From: Streptomyces griseorubiginosus
GTDB lineage: Bacteria > Actinomycetota > Actinomycetes > Streptomycetales > Streptomycetaceae
NCBI RefSeq assembly: GCF_001514195.1
Contig: NZ_KQ948735.1
Coordinates: 249,172-313,171, forward strand
Length of the DNA stretch: 64,000 bases
Reading direction: 5' to 3'
Shown here: in pieces, positions 24,787 to 34,327 of the stretch
Numbering within the stretch: position 1 is the first letter of the stretch
How the letters are laid out: each line of letters opens with the position of its first letter
The notes under the pieces: model-generated
What the model saw: only the letters and a program-made list of their open reading frames with translations
Databases searched by the model: none
Told to the model about the DNA's origin: nothing
Program-made: the position numbers and the translations under genes

Positions 24787-27036
24787 GTGACCAACATCCC
24801 CGAGACCGGACGGACCCCACGGGTCCAGATCCGACTCGTCGTCATCCAGATCCTCGTGCTGTCCCTCCTCGGCACCCTCGGCGGACGCCTCTGGTACCTC
24901 CAGATCCGCGAGGGCGACGAGTACGCCAAGGAGGCCTCCGGCAACCACGTCCAGCAGGTCGTCGAGCCCGCCGTGCGCGGCTCCATCCTGGACGCGCGCG
25001 GAGTGCCCCTCGCGGACAACGAGACCCGGCTCGTGGTCTCCGCCTCGCGCACCGACCTGCTGAAGATGCGGGACGACGGCAAGGCCGTCCTCACCAAGCT
25101 GGCGGGCGTCCTCGGGATGAAGCCCGCCGAGGTGATCCAGAAGGTCCGCCTCTGCGACGCCAAGACGCCCCAGCCCTGCTGGAACGGCTCGCCCTACCAG
25201 CCGATCCCCATCACCGACGAGGCCACCGCCAAGCAGGCCCTCCAGATCCGCGAGCGCGCCGAGGACTTCCCCGGCATCACCGCCGAGCCGCAGGCCGTGC
25301 GCCGCTACGCCGCCCCCGGCAAGGCCAACACCGCCCAGGTCCTCGGCTACCTCTCCCCGGTCACCGACGAGGAGATCACCAAGGCCCAGGACACCGACTC
25401 GCCGTACCTGCGCTCCGACCAGGTCGGCCGCTCGGGCCTGGAGCGCCAGTACGACAAGCAGCTGCGCGGCAAGGCGGGCGTCACCCGCTACGAGGTCGAC
25501 AACCTCGGCCGGGTCATCGGTCAGGCCGAGGCCGACGAGGCCCAGCCCGGCGCCAACCTCGTCACCAGCATCGACGCCCGCGTCCAGCGAGTCGCCGAGT
25601 ACGAGCTGCACAATGCGATGAAGATCGCCCGCCAGCAGTTCGACAAGATCACCGGCGAGAACTACAAGGCCGACTCGGGCGCCGTCGTCGTGATGGAGGC
25701 CAAGACCGGCCGGATCGTCGCGATGGCGTCCGCCCCGACCTACGACCCGAACGTCTGGGTCGGCGGCATCTCCGCCAAGGACTACAAGAACCTCACCAGC
25801 AAGAACTCCGACTACCCGCTGCTCAACAGGGCCATACAGGGTCAGTCCGCGCCCGGTTCGACGTTCAAGGTGGTCTCCACGGCCGCCGCGGTCGAGGCCG
25901 GCTACGAGTGGGACGGCGGCTACCCCTGCACGAGCTCGTACTCGGTGGGCGGCCAGGTCTTCAAGAACTTCGAGGGCGAGAGCTTCGGCCCCATCTCCCT
26001 CGGCCGCGCCCTGGAGGTCTCCTGCGACACCGTCTTCTACGGTCTCGCCGACCGGGAGTGGAAGAAGGACGGCGGCATCAACCCCAAGAAGGGCGAGCCG
26101 AAGGACTACTTCTACAAGGCGGCCCACCAGTTCGGCCTCGGCAAGGAGACCGGCATCGACCTCCCCAACGAGGTCACCGGCCGCGTCCCCGACCGCCAGT
26201 GGAAGGAGTCGTACTGGAAGGCCAACAAGGACGCGTGGTGCAAGACCGGCAAGAAGGACGGCAGCTACGTCGAGAAGATCGCGTACGAGAACTGCCTCGA
26301 AGGCAACAAGATGCGCGAGGGTGACTCCATCAACTACTCCATCGGTCAGGGCGACACCCTCGTCACCCCGATCCAGGAGGCCAGGATCTACGGAGCGCTC
26401 GCCAACGGCGGCACCATGTACCAGCCGAGCATCGGCAAGGCGATCATCAGCGCCGACGGCAAGACGGTCCAGGAGATCAAGCCCAAGGCGACCGGCCGGC
26501 TCCCGGTCAGCAAGGCCACCCTCAAGGGCATGGACGCCGCCCTGGAAGGCGTCGTCACCCGCGGTACGGCCGCCTGGAAGTTCGGCGGCTGGCCGCAGGA
26601 CAAGATCCCGCTGCACGCCAAGACCGGTACCGCCGAGGTCTACGGCAAGCAGACCACGTCCTGGCTGGCCACCTACTCCAAGGACTACACGGTCGTCATG
26701 ACGATCGCCCAGGCCGGTACCGGCTCCGGCGCCTCGGGTGAGGCCGTGCGCCACATCTACAACGCCCTGTACGGCGTCGCGGCCGACGGCACGATCGACA
26801 AGAAGAACGCGCTGCTGCCGAGCCCGCAGACGAGCCTGCCGAAGATCCAGACCGACGGGACCATCAAGTCCCCGAAGATCTCCAAGGACCCGGCCAAGGA
26901 CCAGCGGGTGAGCCAGGAGGGCGCGCCCGAGCCGGACGAGTCCCAGCCGGCCGCGACCGTGAACACCGCGACGGGCGGGAACCGTCTCACCCGTCGCCGG
27001 CGCCGTGCGCGCGGAAACCGGAGGATGCTCACATGA
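24787..27036 (+). CDS. mrdA: Penicillin-binding protein 2 (elongation transpeptidase)
   Basis: A 749-residue class B PBP. One membrane anchor near residues 16-36, a dimerisation domain, then the transpeptidase with Ser358-Thr-Phe-Lys361 (PGSTFK), SCD at 412-414 in the place of the SxN motif, as in other PBP2 enzymes, and KTGT at 612-615. It crosslinks peptidoglycan together with the adjacent RodA glycosyltransferase. The GTG at 24787 follows GAGGGGG. The C-terminus is extended by about 90 residues of Pro/Ser/Lys sequence ending in RRRRRARGNRR, beyond the catalytic domain. The 80-bp gap before it is A/T-rich (gtatatgacacatacacaca) and may hold a promoter. Confidence 0.95.
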   Translation: MTNIPETGRTPRVQIRLVVIQILVLSLLGTLGGRLWYLQIREGDEYAKEASGNHVQQVVEPAVRGSILDARGVPLADNETRLVVSASRTDLLKMRDDGKAVLTKLAGVLGMKPAEVIQKVRLCDAKTPQPCWNGSPYQPIPITDEATAKQALQIRERAEDFPGITAEPQAVRRYAAPGKANTAQVLGYLSPVTDEEITKAQDTDSPYLRSDQVGRSGLERQYDKQLRGKAGVTRYEVDNLGRVIGQAEADEAQPGANLVTSIDARVQRVAEYELHNAMKIARQQFDKITGENYKADSGAVVVMEAKTGRIVAMASAPTYDPNVWVGGISAKDYKNLTSKNSDYPLLNRAIQGQSAPGSTFKVVSTAAAVEAGYEWDGGYPCTSSYSVGGQVFKNFEGESFGPISLGRALEVSCDTVFYGLADREWKKDGGINPKKGEPKDYFYKAAHQFGLGKETGIDLPNEVTGRVPDRQWKESYWKANKDAWCKTGKKDGSYVEKIAYENCLEGNKMREGDSINYSIGQGDTLVTPIQEARIYGALANGGTMYQPSIGKAIISADGKTVQEIKPKATGRLPVSKATLKGMDAALEGVVTRGTAAWKFGGWPQDKIPLHAKTGTAEVYGKQTTSWLATYSKDYTVVMTIAQAGTGSGASGEAVRHIYNALYGVAADGTIDKKNALLPSPQTSLPKIQTDGTIKSPKISKDPAKDQRVSQEGAPEPDESQPAATVNTATGGNRLTRRRRRARGNRRMLT

Positions 27037-28232
27037 CCGGGGCGAACAGCTTCCAGGTCTCCGGGTACGGCCCCGAGCGCGCGGGCTGGACCCGGCTGCT
27101 GGCCCGTGACTCGCTCGCCCGCCGGCTCGACTGGCCGATACTGTTCTCGGCCCTCGCGCTGTCGATGATCGGCTCGCTCCTGGTCTTCTCGGCGACCCGC
27201 AACCGCACCGAGATCAACCAGGGCGATCCGTACTACTTCCTGATCCGGCACGTCATGAACACCGGCATCGGGTTCGCCCTGATGATCGGCACGGTGTGGG
27301 TCGGCCACCGCACCCTGCGCACCGCCGTGCCCCTGCTGTACGGCGCCTCGGTCTTCCTGATCCTGCTGGTGCTCACCCCGCTGGGCTCCACGGTCAACGG
27401 CGCCCACTCCTGGATCGTGCTCGGCGGCGGCTTCTCGCTCCAGCCCTCGGAGTTCGTGAAGATCACGATCATCCTGGGCATGGCGATGCTGCTCGCGGCC
27501 CGGGTCGACGCGGGCGACAAGCCCTACCCCGACCACCGCACGGTCCTCCAGGCCCTCGGCCTCGCCGCCATCCCGATGCTGATCGTGATGCTCATGCCCG
27601 ACCTCGGGTCGGTCATGGTGATGGTCATCATCGTGCTCGGTGTGCTGCTCGCCTCCGGCGCCTCCAACCGCTGGGTCTTCGGCCTGCTCGGCGCGGGCAC
27701 GCTCGGCGCGGTCGCGGTGTGGCAGCTGCACATCCTGGACGAGTACCAGATCGCCCGCTTCGCCGCCTTCGCCAACCCGAGCCTCGACCCGGCCGGCGTC
27801 GGCTACAACACCAACCAAGCCCGGATCGCGATCGGTTCCGGCGGTCTGACCGGCGCGGGCCTCTTCCACGGCTCGCAGACCACCGGCCAGTTCGTCCCCG
27901 AACAGCAGACCGACTTCGTCTTCACCGTCGCCGGTGAGGAACTGGGCTTCGTCGGCGCGGGCCTGATCATCGTCCTGCTCGGCGTCGTCCTGTGGCGCGC
28001 CTGCCGGATCGCCCGCGAGACGACCGAGCTGTACGGCACGATCGTGGCCGCCGGGATCGTCGCCTGGTTCGCCTTCCAGGCCTTCGAGAACATCGGCATG
28101 ACCCTCGGCATCATGCCGGTCACCGGCCTGCCCCTGCCGTTCGTGTCGTACGGCGGATCATCGATGTTCGCGGTGTGGGTGGCGGTGGGGCTGTTGCAGT
28201 CGATCAGGGTGCAGCGGCCTATGTCGGCGTAG
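27033..28232 (+). CDS. rodA: RodA/FtsW-type peptidoglycan glycosyltransferase
   Basis: A 399-residue SEDS-family membrane protein with ten hydrophobic segments that polymerises lipid II. The family marks are present: LQPSEFVKI, the Asp-containing loop LMPDLGSVMVM, QARIAIGSGGLTGAGLFHGSQT and GLPLPFVSYGGSSM. It overlaps pbp2 by 4 bases (ATGA), so the SEDS-PBP pair is translationally coupled. This is the gene called sfr in S. coelicolor. A 24-bp tandem repeat array follows. Confidence 0.95.
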   Translation: MTGANSFQVSGYGPERAGWTRLLARDSLARRLDWPILFSALALSMIGSLLVFSATRNRTEINQGDPYYFLIRHVMNTGIGFALMIGTVWVGHRTLRTAVPLLYGASVFLILLVLTPLGSTVNGAHSWIVLGGGFSLQPSEFVKITIILGMAMLLAARVDAGDKPYPDHRTVLQALGLAAIPMLIVMLMPDLGSVMVMVIIVLGVLLASGASNRWVFGLLGAGTLGAVAVWQLHILDEYQIARFAAFANPSLDPAGVGYNTNQARIAIGSGGLTGAGLFHGSQTTGQFVPEQQTDFVFTVAGEELGFVGAGLIIVLLGVVLWRACRIARETTELYGTIVAAGIVAWFAFQAFENIGMTLGIMPVTGLPLPFVSYGGSSMFAVWVAVGLLQSIRVQRPMSA

Positions 28233-28255
28233 GGGGCGCCTGGTTCGCCGTGGCT

Positions 28256-28432
28256 GGTGTGCCGCGGATGGTGGAGGCTGGAGTGCCGGGGTCGGCGGTT
28301 CCCTGTGTGCCGCCGTCCGCGGTGGCCGGAGTGCCCCGGCCGCCGTGGCCGGAGTGCCCCGACCGATGGTGGTCGGAGTGCCCCGACCAATGGTGGCCGG
28401 AGTGCCCCGACCGGCGGCGGCCCCCTGCCGTC
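28256..28432. repeat. 24-bp tandem array after rodA
   Basis: ggagtgccccgaccgatggt-type units start at 28280, about 28304 (degenerate), 28328, 28351, 28375 and 28399. The last three are nearly identical. The period is a multiple of three, so several frames stay open, but none looks like a gene. It fills the gap before the CYTH-CHAD gene. Confidence 0.8.
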
Positions 28433-28448
28433 ACCGGCGTTTGACCAC

Positions 28449-28461
28449 TAGATTCGGGTCA
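28449..28461 (+). promoter_or_regulatory. -10 box placed for a leaderless transcript of the CYTH-CHAD gene
   Basis: TAGATT at 28449-28454 ends 6 bases before the ATG at 28461; no ribosome site is present. Confidence 0.5.
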
Positions 28462-29960
28462 TGGCGGACACAAAGCGGGAGATCGAGCGGAAGTACGAGT
28501 CCGACGACAGCGGGCTGCCGGACCTGACCGGAGTCGCCGGCGTCGAGGCCGTCGTCGACAAGGGCATGGCGAGTCTGGACGCCACCTACTACGACACAGC
28601 AGACGAACGCCTGATGGCGTCCTCGATCACCCTGCGCCGCCGCACCGGCGGGTCGGACGCGGGCTGGCACCTCAAGCTCCCCGTCTCCGAGGGCGTACGC
28701 GACGAGATCCGCGCCCCGCTCTCCGACACCCTCCCCGACGAACTCGCCGCCCTGGTCCGCTCCCGCACCCGGAACGTGGAGCTGCTGCCCGTCGTCCGGC
28801 TGCGTTCGGACCGCGATGTACGCCACCTCCTGGACGCGGACGGACAGTTGCTCGCCGAGGTCAGCGTGGACGCCGTGCACGCCGAACGGCTCAGCGGCGG
28901 CGTCGGCGACGCCCAGTGGACCGAGATCGAGGTGGAGCTCGCCGACGACGGCGACCCCGCCTTCCTCGACAAGGTGGAGAAACGGCTGCGCAAGGCGGGC
29001 GTACGACGCTCCGGGTCCTCCTCGAAACTGGCCAGGGCCCTCGCCGAGACGGCACCGAAGAAGCAGGCCGCCGGCCCCGGGGGCCCCGTGACCGCCGGCG
29101 ACCACGTCCTCGCGTACATCCGGGAACAGCGGGACGCGATCGTCGCCCTCGACCCCGCCGTCCGCCAGGACACCGAGGACTCCGTGCACAGCATGCGCGT
29201 CGCCACGCGCAGGCTCCGCAGCACCCTCAAGTCGTACGGCAAGGTCCTGGACCGGACCGTCACCGACCCGATCGGCGACGAGCTGAAGTGGCTCGCCGGC
29301 GAACTGGGCGTGGACCGCGACCGCGAGGTCCTGGCCGAACGGCTGTCGACGGCCCTCGACGAGGTGCCCGGGACGCTGGTCTCGGGGCCCGTGGCCGAAC
29401 GGCTGCGCGTCTGGGCGGGGGACAGCCCCGGCGGGGCGAGCGCGCGGCTGATCGGCGTCCTGGACTCGCACCGCCATCTCGCGCTGCTCGACGCCCTGGA
29501 CGCGCTGATCGCCGACCCGCCGCTGCTGAAGGCCGCCGGGAAGAAGCCGCACAAGGTCATCGCCAAGGCCGTGACGAAGGACTTCAAGAAGGTGTCCAGG
29601 CTGGTCGGCCAGGCGCTGGAGCTGGAGCCCGGCACCGAGCGTGACGTGGCGATCCACGAGGCCCGCAAGAAGACCAAGCGCACCCGCTACGCGGCCGAGG
29701 CGGCCCGCCCCGTTCTCGGCAAGCCCGCCAAGTCCATGGTCAAGTCCATGAAGTCGCTCCAGAACCTGCTCGGGGAGCACCAGGACAGCGTGATGGCCCG
29801 CGGCACCCTGCGGGAGCTCTCGGCGGTCGCCCACGCGGCGGGGGAGAGCGCCTTCACGTACGGGCTGCTGTACGGCCGTGAGGAGCAGCGGGCGGCGACC
29901 GTGGAGGCGGAGCTGCCGGGATTCTGGGACGGCGTGAAGGGCGCGGCGGACGGGCTCTGA
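28461..29960 (+). CDS. CYTH and CHAD domain protein (polyphosphate-associated)
   Basis: A 499-residue two-domain protein. The N-terminal CYTH tunnel domain (about residues 5-200) has the EIERKY signature (ExExK) and alternating charged strands such as TLRRRTGG and WHLKLPV that bind triphosphate and metal. The C-terminal CHAD domain (about residues 220-499) has the conserved histidines in VHSMRVATRRLRS and IHEARKKTKRTRYAAE, and a late LGEHQDSV. CHAD domains bind inorganic polyphosphate and target proteins to polyphosphate granules; CYTH enzymes hydrolyse triphosphates. The pair may act on polyphosphate or signal its level. It starts a new unit after the rod operon. Confidence 0.9.
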   Translation: MADTKREIERKYESDDSGLPDLTGVAGVEAVVDKGMASLDATYYDTADERLMASSITLRRRTGGSDAGWHLKLPVSEGVRDEIRAPLSDTLPDELAALVRSRTRNVELLPVVRLRSDRDVRHLLDADGQLLAEVSVDAVHAERLSGGVGDAQWTEIEVELADDGDPAFLDKVEKRLRKAGVRRSGSSSKLARALAETAPKKQAAGPGGPVTAGDHVLAYIREQRDAIVALDPAVRQDTEDSVHSMRVATRRLRSTLKSYGKVLDRTVTDPIGDELKWLAGELGVDRDREVLAERLSTALDEVPGTLVSGPVAERLRVWAGDSPGGASARLIGVLDSHRHLALLDALDALIADPPLLKAAGKKPHKVIAKAVTKDFKKVSRLVGQALELEPGTERDVAIHEARKKTKRTRYAAEAARPVLGKPAKSMVKSMKSLQNLLGEHQDSVMARGTLRELSAVAHAAGESAFTYGLLYGREEQRAATVEAELPGFWDGVKGAADGL

Positions 29961-30071
29961 GGCATCGGGGCGTACGGGGGCGGATGTGCTCCGGACCCTC
30001 GGGGCGTACGGGGGGTGCCCATCGCCGCGTTAGGCTAGATGGTCACCCCTGTCAGCCCATGGAAGTGCGAG

Positions 30072-32042
30072 ATGTCAGCCGAAACCGCCGCGTCGGTGTT
30101 CCCGCAGCTCGAAGCTCTGCTCCCGCATGTGCAGAAGCCGATCCAGTACGTCGGCGGAGAGCTCAACTCGACCGTCAAGCCGTGGGAGTCCTGCGACGTC
30201 CGCTGGGCGCTCATGTACCCGGACGCCTACGAGGTCGGCCTGCCCAACCAGGGCGTCATGATCCTCTACGAGGTCCTGAACGAGCAGGAGGGCGTCCTCG
30301 CCGAGCGCACCTACAGCGTGTGGCCGGACCTGGAGGCCCTGATGCGGGAGCACCACGTCCCGCAGTTCACGGTGGACAGCCACCGCCCGGTGGGCGCCTT
30401 CGACGTGTTCGGCCTGTCCTTCTCCACGGAGCTGGGCTACACGAACATGCTCACGGCGCTGGACCTGGCGGGCATCCCGCTGGAGTCCAAGGACAGGGGG
30501 CTGGACGACCCGATCGTCCTGGCCGGCGGCCATGCCGCCTTCAACCCCGAGCCGATCGCGGACTTCATCGACGCGGCGATCATCGGCGACGGCGAGCAGG
30601 CCGTGCTCGACATGACGAAGATCATCCGTGACTGGAAGGCCGAAGGCAGGCCGGGCGGCCGCGAGGAGGTCCTCTTCCGCCTCGCGAAGACCGGCTCGGT
30701 GTACATCCCGGCGTTCTACGACGTGGAGTACCTCCCGGACGGCCGTATCGCCCGCGTGGTCCCCAACAAGTCGGGCGTCCCGTGGCGCGTGTCGAAGCAC
30801 ACGGTCATGGACCTGGACGAGTGGCCCTACCCCAAGCAGCCCCTGGTCCCGCTGGCCGAGACGGTCCATGAGCGCATGTCGGTGGAGATCTTCCGCGGCT
30901 GCACCCGCGGCTGCCGCTTCTGCCAGGCGGGCATGATCACCCGCCCGGTCCGCGAGCGCTCCATCACGGGCATCGGCGACATGGTCGAGAAGGGCCTGAA
31001 GGCGACGGGCTTCGAGGAGGTAGGGCTCTTGTCCCTCTCCTCGGCGGACCACTCCGAGATCGGTGACATCGCGAAGGGCCTGGCGGACCGGTACGAGGAG
31101 GACAAGATCGGCCTGTCCCTCCCCTCCACCCGCGTGGACGCCTTCAACGTGGACCTGGCGAACGAGCTGACGAGGAACGGCCGCAGGTCCGGCCTGACCT
31201 TCGCCCCCGAGGGCGGCTCCGAGCGCATGCGCAAGGTCATCAACAAGATGGTCTCGGAGGAGGACCTGATCCGCACGGTCTCCACGGCGTACGGCAACGG
31301 CTGGCGCCAGGTGAAGCTGTACTTCATGTGCGGCCTGCCGACCGAGACCGACGAGGACGTCCTCCAGATCGCCGACATGGCTACCCGGGTGATCGCCGAG
31401 GGCCGCAAGGTCTCCGGCCAGAACGACATCCGCTGCACGGTGTCGATCGGCGGCTTCGTCCCCAAGCCGCACACCCCGTTCCAGTGGGCGCCCCAGCTCT
31501 CCGCCGAGGAGACGGACGCGCGCCTGGAGAAGCTCCGCGACAAGATCCGCGGCGACAAGAAGTACGGCCGCTCGATCGGCTTCCGCTACCACGACGGCAA
31601 GCCGGGCATCGTCGAGGGCCTCCTCTCCCGCGGCGACCGCCGCATCGGCGCGGTCATCCGGGCCGTGTACGAGGACGGCGGCCGCTTCGACGGCTGGCGC
31701 GAGCACTTCTCCTACGACCGCTGGATGGCCTGCGCCGACAAGACGCTGCCGGCCTTCGGCGTGGACGTCGACTGGTACACCACCCGCGAGAAGACCTACG
31801 AGGAGGTCCTCCCCTGGGACCACCTCGACTCGGGCCTCGACAAGGACTGGCTCTGGGAGGACTGGCAGGACGCCCTCGACGAGACGGAGGTCGAGGACTG
31901 CCGCTGGACACCGTGCTTCGACTGCGGGGTGTGCCCGCAGATGGACACGGCCATACAAATCGGTCCGACCGGGAAGAAGTTGCTTCCGCTGACGGTCAAG
32001 AACGCGGGTCCGGCGCCGGCGGCGAGCGGTCACTCTCATTGA
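30072..32042 (+). CDS. B12-binding-type radical SAM protein (TIGR03960-like)
   Basis: A 656-residue radical SAM protein. The iron-sulfur motif CxxxCxxC reads GCTRGCRFCQAG (about residue 285). An N-terminal region with a cobalamin-binding-like Rossmann fold (YEVGLPNQGVMILYEVLNE... GGHAAFNPEPIADFIDA) precedes it and a C-terminal extension with CxxCxVCP (CFDCGVCPQ) follows. The start at 30072 uses GGAAG; an ATG 11 codons earlier lies only 2 bases from a TAGGCT -10 box. This family is normally next to a DUF2344 partner; here the partner is 7.8 kb downstream at 39878. The role is unknown, though a link to RNA modification or the nearby rne has been suspected by context. Confidence 0.85.
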   Translation: MSAETAASVFPQLEALLPHVQKPIQYVGGELNSTVKPWESCDVRWALMYPDAYEVGLPNQGVMILYEVLNEQEGVLAERTYSVWPDLEALMREHHVPQFTVDSHRPVGAFDVFGLSFSTELGYTNMLTALDLAGIPLESKDRGLDDPIVLAGGHAAFNPEPIADFIDAAIIGDGEQAVLDMTKIIRDWKAEGRPGGREEVLFRLAKTGSVYIPAFYDVEYLPDGRIARVVPNKSGVPWRVSKHTVMDLDEWPYPKQPLVPLAETVHERMSVEIFRGCTRGCRFCQAGMITRPVRERSITGIGDMVEKGLKATGFEEVGLLSLSSADHSEIGDIAKGLADRYEEDKIGLSLPSTRVDAFNVDLANELTRNGRRSGLTFAPEGGSERMRKVINKMVSEEDLIRTVSTAYGNGWRQVKLYFMCGLPTETDEDVLQIADMATRVIAEGRKVSGQNDIRCTVSIGGFVPKPHTPFQWAPQLSAEETDARLEKLRDKIRGDKKYGRSIGFRYHDGKPGIVEGLLSRGDRRIGAVIRAVYEDGGRFDGWREHFSYDRWMACADKTLPAFGVDVDWYTTREKTYEEVLPWDHLDSGLDKDWLWEDWQDALDETEVEDCRWTPCFDCGVCPQMDTAIQIGPTGKKLLPLTVKNAGPAPAASGHSH

Positions 32043-32133
32043 GGTGAGTGAGGCGTAGCGGCGCATCGCGGGGGAGAGTCCGGGGCCGGGCTCTCCCTCT
32101 TCCGGGACGAGTGCCCCACATCCGGAATGCCGG

Positions 32134-32165
32134 GTCGGCGCCCGCCATTCTGGGCGGGCGCCGGC
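32134..32165. terminator. Strong bidirectional terminator
   Basis: gtcggcgcccgcc (32134-32146) pairs with ggcgggcgccggc (32153-32165) with one G-U, loop attctg. A smaller hairpin, gggagag/ctctccc (32072-32097), precedes it. Both lie between the convergent radical SAM and dehydrogenase genes. Confidence 0.85.
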
Positions 32166-32190
32166 GCGAGCATGAGTGGCTGAGCGGGGC

Positions 32191-33366
32191 TCAGGGTGTG
32201 AGGACGACCTTTTCGCAGTGGTCCTGCTTGTTCTTGAAGAGGTCGTAGCCGGTGGGGGCCTCGGTCAGGGGGAGGCGGTGGGTGATGATCCGGGTCGGGT
32301 CGATCCTGCCCTGCTCGATCAGGTCCAGCAGCGGCTTCATGTACTTGTGGACGTGGCACTGGCCGGTGCGCAGGGTCAGGGACCTGTTCATCCAGGCGCC
32401 CGCCGGGAACTTGTCGATCAGGCCGCCGTAGACGCCGATGACCGACACCACGCCGCCGCTGCGGCAGGACATGATGGCCTGACGCAGGGCGTGCGGCCGG
32501 TCGGTCTCGGAGCGGACCGCCTGCTTGGCGCGGTCGTAGAAGGCGACATGGGAGGCGCCGTGGGTGGCCTCCAGGCCGACCGCGTCGATGCACTTGTCGG
32601 GGCCCCGGCCGCCGGTGAGGTCGAGCAGGGCCGACCGTACGTCGGTGTCCTCGAAGTTGATGGTGGCGTAGCCCTGCGCGGCGGCCATGTCGAGCCGGTA
32701 GGGCTCCTTGTCGATCGCGACGACCTTCTCCGCGCCCAGGACCCGTGCGCTGTCCATGGCGAACTGGCCGACCGGCCCCGCGCCCCAGACGGCCACGACG
32801 TCCCCGTCCTTGATGTCGCACATCTCGGCGCCCATGTACCCGGTCGGCAGGATGTCGGAGAGGAACAGCACCTGTTCGTCGGTGAGGTCCGACTCGATCT
32901 TCAGGGCGTTGGCGTCGGCGAGCACCACGCGGGCGTACTCGGCCTGGCCGCCGGCGAAGCCGCCGGTGAGGTGGGAGTAGCCGTAGATCCCGGCGGTGGG
33001 GTGGCCGAACATCTTCTCCGAGACGCCGGCGTTGGGGTTGGTGTTCTCGCAGCACGAGTACAGCTCCGCGCGGCAGGACGCGCAGGCGCCGCAGGCGATG
33101 GGGAAGGGCACCACGACCCGGTCGCCGACGCGGAGGGTGCCGTCGCCGATGCCGGGGCCGACCTCGATGACCTCTCCCATGAACTCGTGGCCCATGATGT
33201 CGCCCTTTTGCATGGTGGGGACGTAGCCGTCGAGCAGATGGAGGTCGGAGCCGCAGATCGCCGTGGAGGTGATCTTCACGATGGCGTCGCGGCTGTTGAG
33301 GATCGACGGGTCCGGCACCTCCTGCACCTCGACCGAGTTGCGTCCCGTCCAGCAGTTCGCCTTCAT
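32191..33366 (-). CDS. Zinc-dependent alcohol/formaldehyde dehydrogenase-like protein
   Basis: A 391-residue medium-chain dehydrogenase. Catalytic zinc ligands are Cys in TAICGSDLH and His-Glu in GHEFMGEV; the structural zinc loop is CGACASC...C. The NAD-binding glycine motif is WGAGPVGQF. Insertions around the middle (GYSHLTGGFAGGQAEYARV) and DILPTGYMGAE match the glutathione-independent formaldehyde dehydrogenase branch. The preferred substrate is not shown. The ATG overlaps the stop of the SRPBCC gene by 4 bases, so the two are coupled, with a related dehydrogenase at the head of the same set. Confidence 0.88.
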   Translation of the reverse strand: MKANCWTGRNSVEVQEVPDPSILNSRDAIVKITSTAICGSDLHLLDGYVPTMQKGDIMGHEFMGEVIEVGPGIGDGTLRVGDRVVVPFPIACGACASCRAELYSCCENTNPNAGVSEKMFGHPTAGIYGYSHLTGGFAGGQAEYARVVLADANALKIESDLTDEQVLFLSDILPTGYMGAEMCDIKDGDVVAVWGAGPVGQFAMDSARVLGAEKVVAIDKEPYRLDMAAAQGYATINFEDTDVRSALLDLTGGRGPDKCIDAVGLEATHGASHVAFYDRAKQAVRSETDRPHALRQAIMSCRSGGVVSVIGVYGGLIDKFPAGAWMNRSLTLRTGQCHVHKYMKPLLDLIEQGRIDPTRIITHRLPLTEAPTGYDLFKNKQDHCEKVVLTP

Positions 33367-34301
33367 GCCAGGGCCTCCTTCAGTTCGTCCTCGGTCAGCG
33401 GTCGGGCGGGGTGCTGCGGGAACTCGCCGCGGGCCTTCTTGCCGCCGGGCGCGCCCTCGGATCGGACGACCTCGCCGATCTCGGCGATCTGCTTGAACCG
33501 GCGCAGGTCGTCGTCGAGTTGCTGGTGCGGTTCCTCGCCGAAGTAGCGCGCCGCGGCCTTCCCGAGTGCTCCGCCGGGCAGGTCGTAGCGCAGGGTCACC
33601 CGGACCTCCGTGCCCCGGTCGCCGGGGGCGGGTGTGAAGCGGACCTCGCCGGAGTTGTCGATGTCGGCGCCTTCCACCGACCGCCAGGCGATCACCTGGC
33701 CGGGGATGTCCTGGGTGGTCTCGGCGTCCCACGCGACCGCCTTGCCGAACGGCGCACTGGCCTGCCAGTGACTGGTGCGCGGGCCGGTGACGCGTACCTC
33801 GTCCAGGTGCGCCATGAAGTCCGGCAGCCGTTCCAGGTCCCGCCAGAGGGCGTACACCTCGTCCGGGGGCTGGGTGACGGTGGTGGCCGCGGTCAGTTCC
33901 ATCCGGGTGCTCCTACGAGTTCGGGTCACGGCCGCGTAGACGTCCGTGGCGGTGAGGGCGGCGACCGCGGCGGTCGCGGCCACGGTGCGGCCGAGACCGC
34001 GCCCGTCGTGGTTCTTCAGGGCCCGGGTCAGCATCGTCAGGTCCATGAGGTCGCCGCCGACGCGGGCCCAGAGCCAGACGGGGTGCGGCCGTCCCAACAG
34101 CCCGGCGGCTGCCGTCAGTTCACGCACACCGACGGCGGTCGTGGCCGAGCGGTGCCGGAAGGCGTCGTCCACGCCGAGGGCGCGCGCGAAGCCGGCCGGG
34201 GCGGCGAGCTGGGGCACGCCCAGGAGCGCACTGGCCCAGCCGAGGCCGCGTACGAGCGGATCGTGTCGTAAGCGGGAGGTGGAGCGGGTGTGTGTCGTCA
34301 T
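33363..34301 (-). CDS. SRPBCC (polyketide cyclase/START-like) membrane protein
   Basis: A 312-residue protein. The first 130 residues are moderately hydrophobic, with several Ala/Leu-rich helices (LGWASALLGVPQLAAPAGFARALG) and Arg/Thr spacers, and look membrane-associated. Residues about 131-280 form an SRPBCC domain: MELTAATTVTQPPDEVYALWRDL, then VAWDAETTQDIPGQVIAWRS and VRVTLRYDLPGG, the pattern of the cyclase/dehydrase family that binds hydrophobic ligands. ATG at 34301 follows GGAAGA. Located between two zinc dehydrogenases in one transcription direction. Its ligand is unknown. Confidence 0.8.
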   Translation of the reverse strand: MTTHTRSTSRLRHDPLVRGLGWASALLGVPQLAAPAGFARALGVDDAFRHRSATTAVGVRELTAAAGLLGRPHPVWLWARVGGDLMDLTMLTRALKNHDGRGLGRTVAATAAVAALTATDVYAAVTRTRRSTRMELTAATTVTQPPDEVYALWRDLERLPDFMAHLDEVRVTGPRTSHWQASAPFGKAVAWDAETTQDIPGQVIAWRSVEGADIDNSGEVRFTPAPGDRGTEVRVTLRYDLPGGALGKAAARYFGEEPHQQLDDDLRRFKQIAEIGEVVRSEGAPGGKKARGEFPQHPARPLTEDELKEALA

Positions 34302-34327
34302 GGGTCTTCCGCGAGGGGACGTGAATC

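Noticed and set aside
28257..28451. 64-codon plus-strand frame with RSAPTDGG repeats
   Set aside because: It is a direct product of the 24-bp array and overlaps the -10 box of the next gene; no ribosome site.
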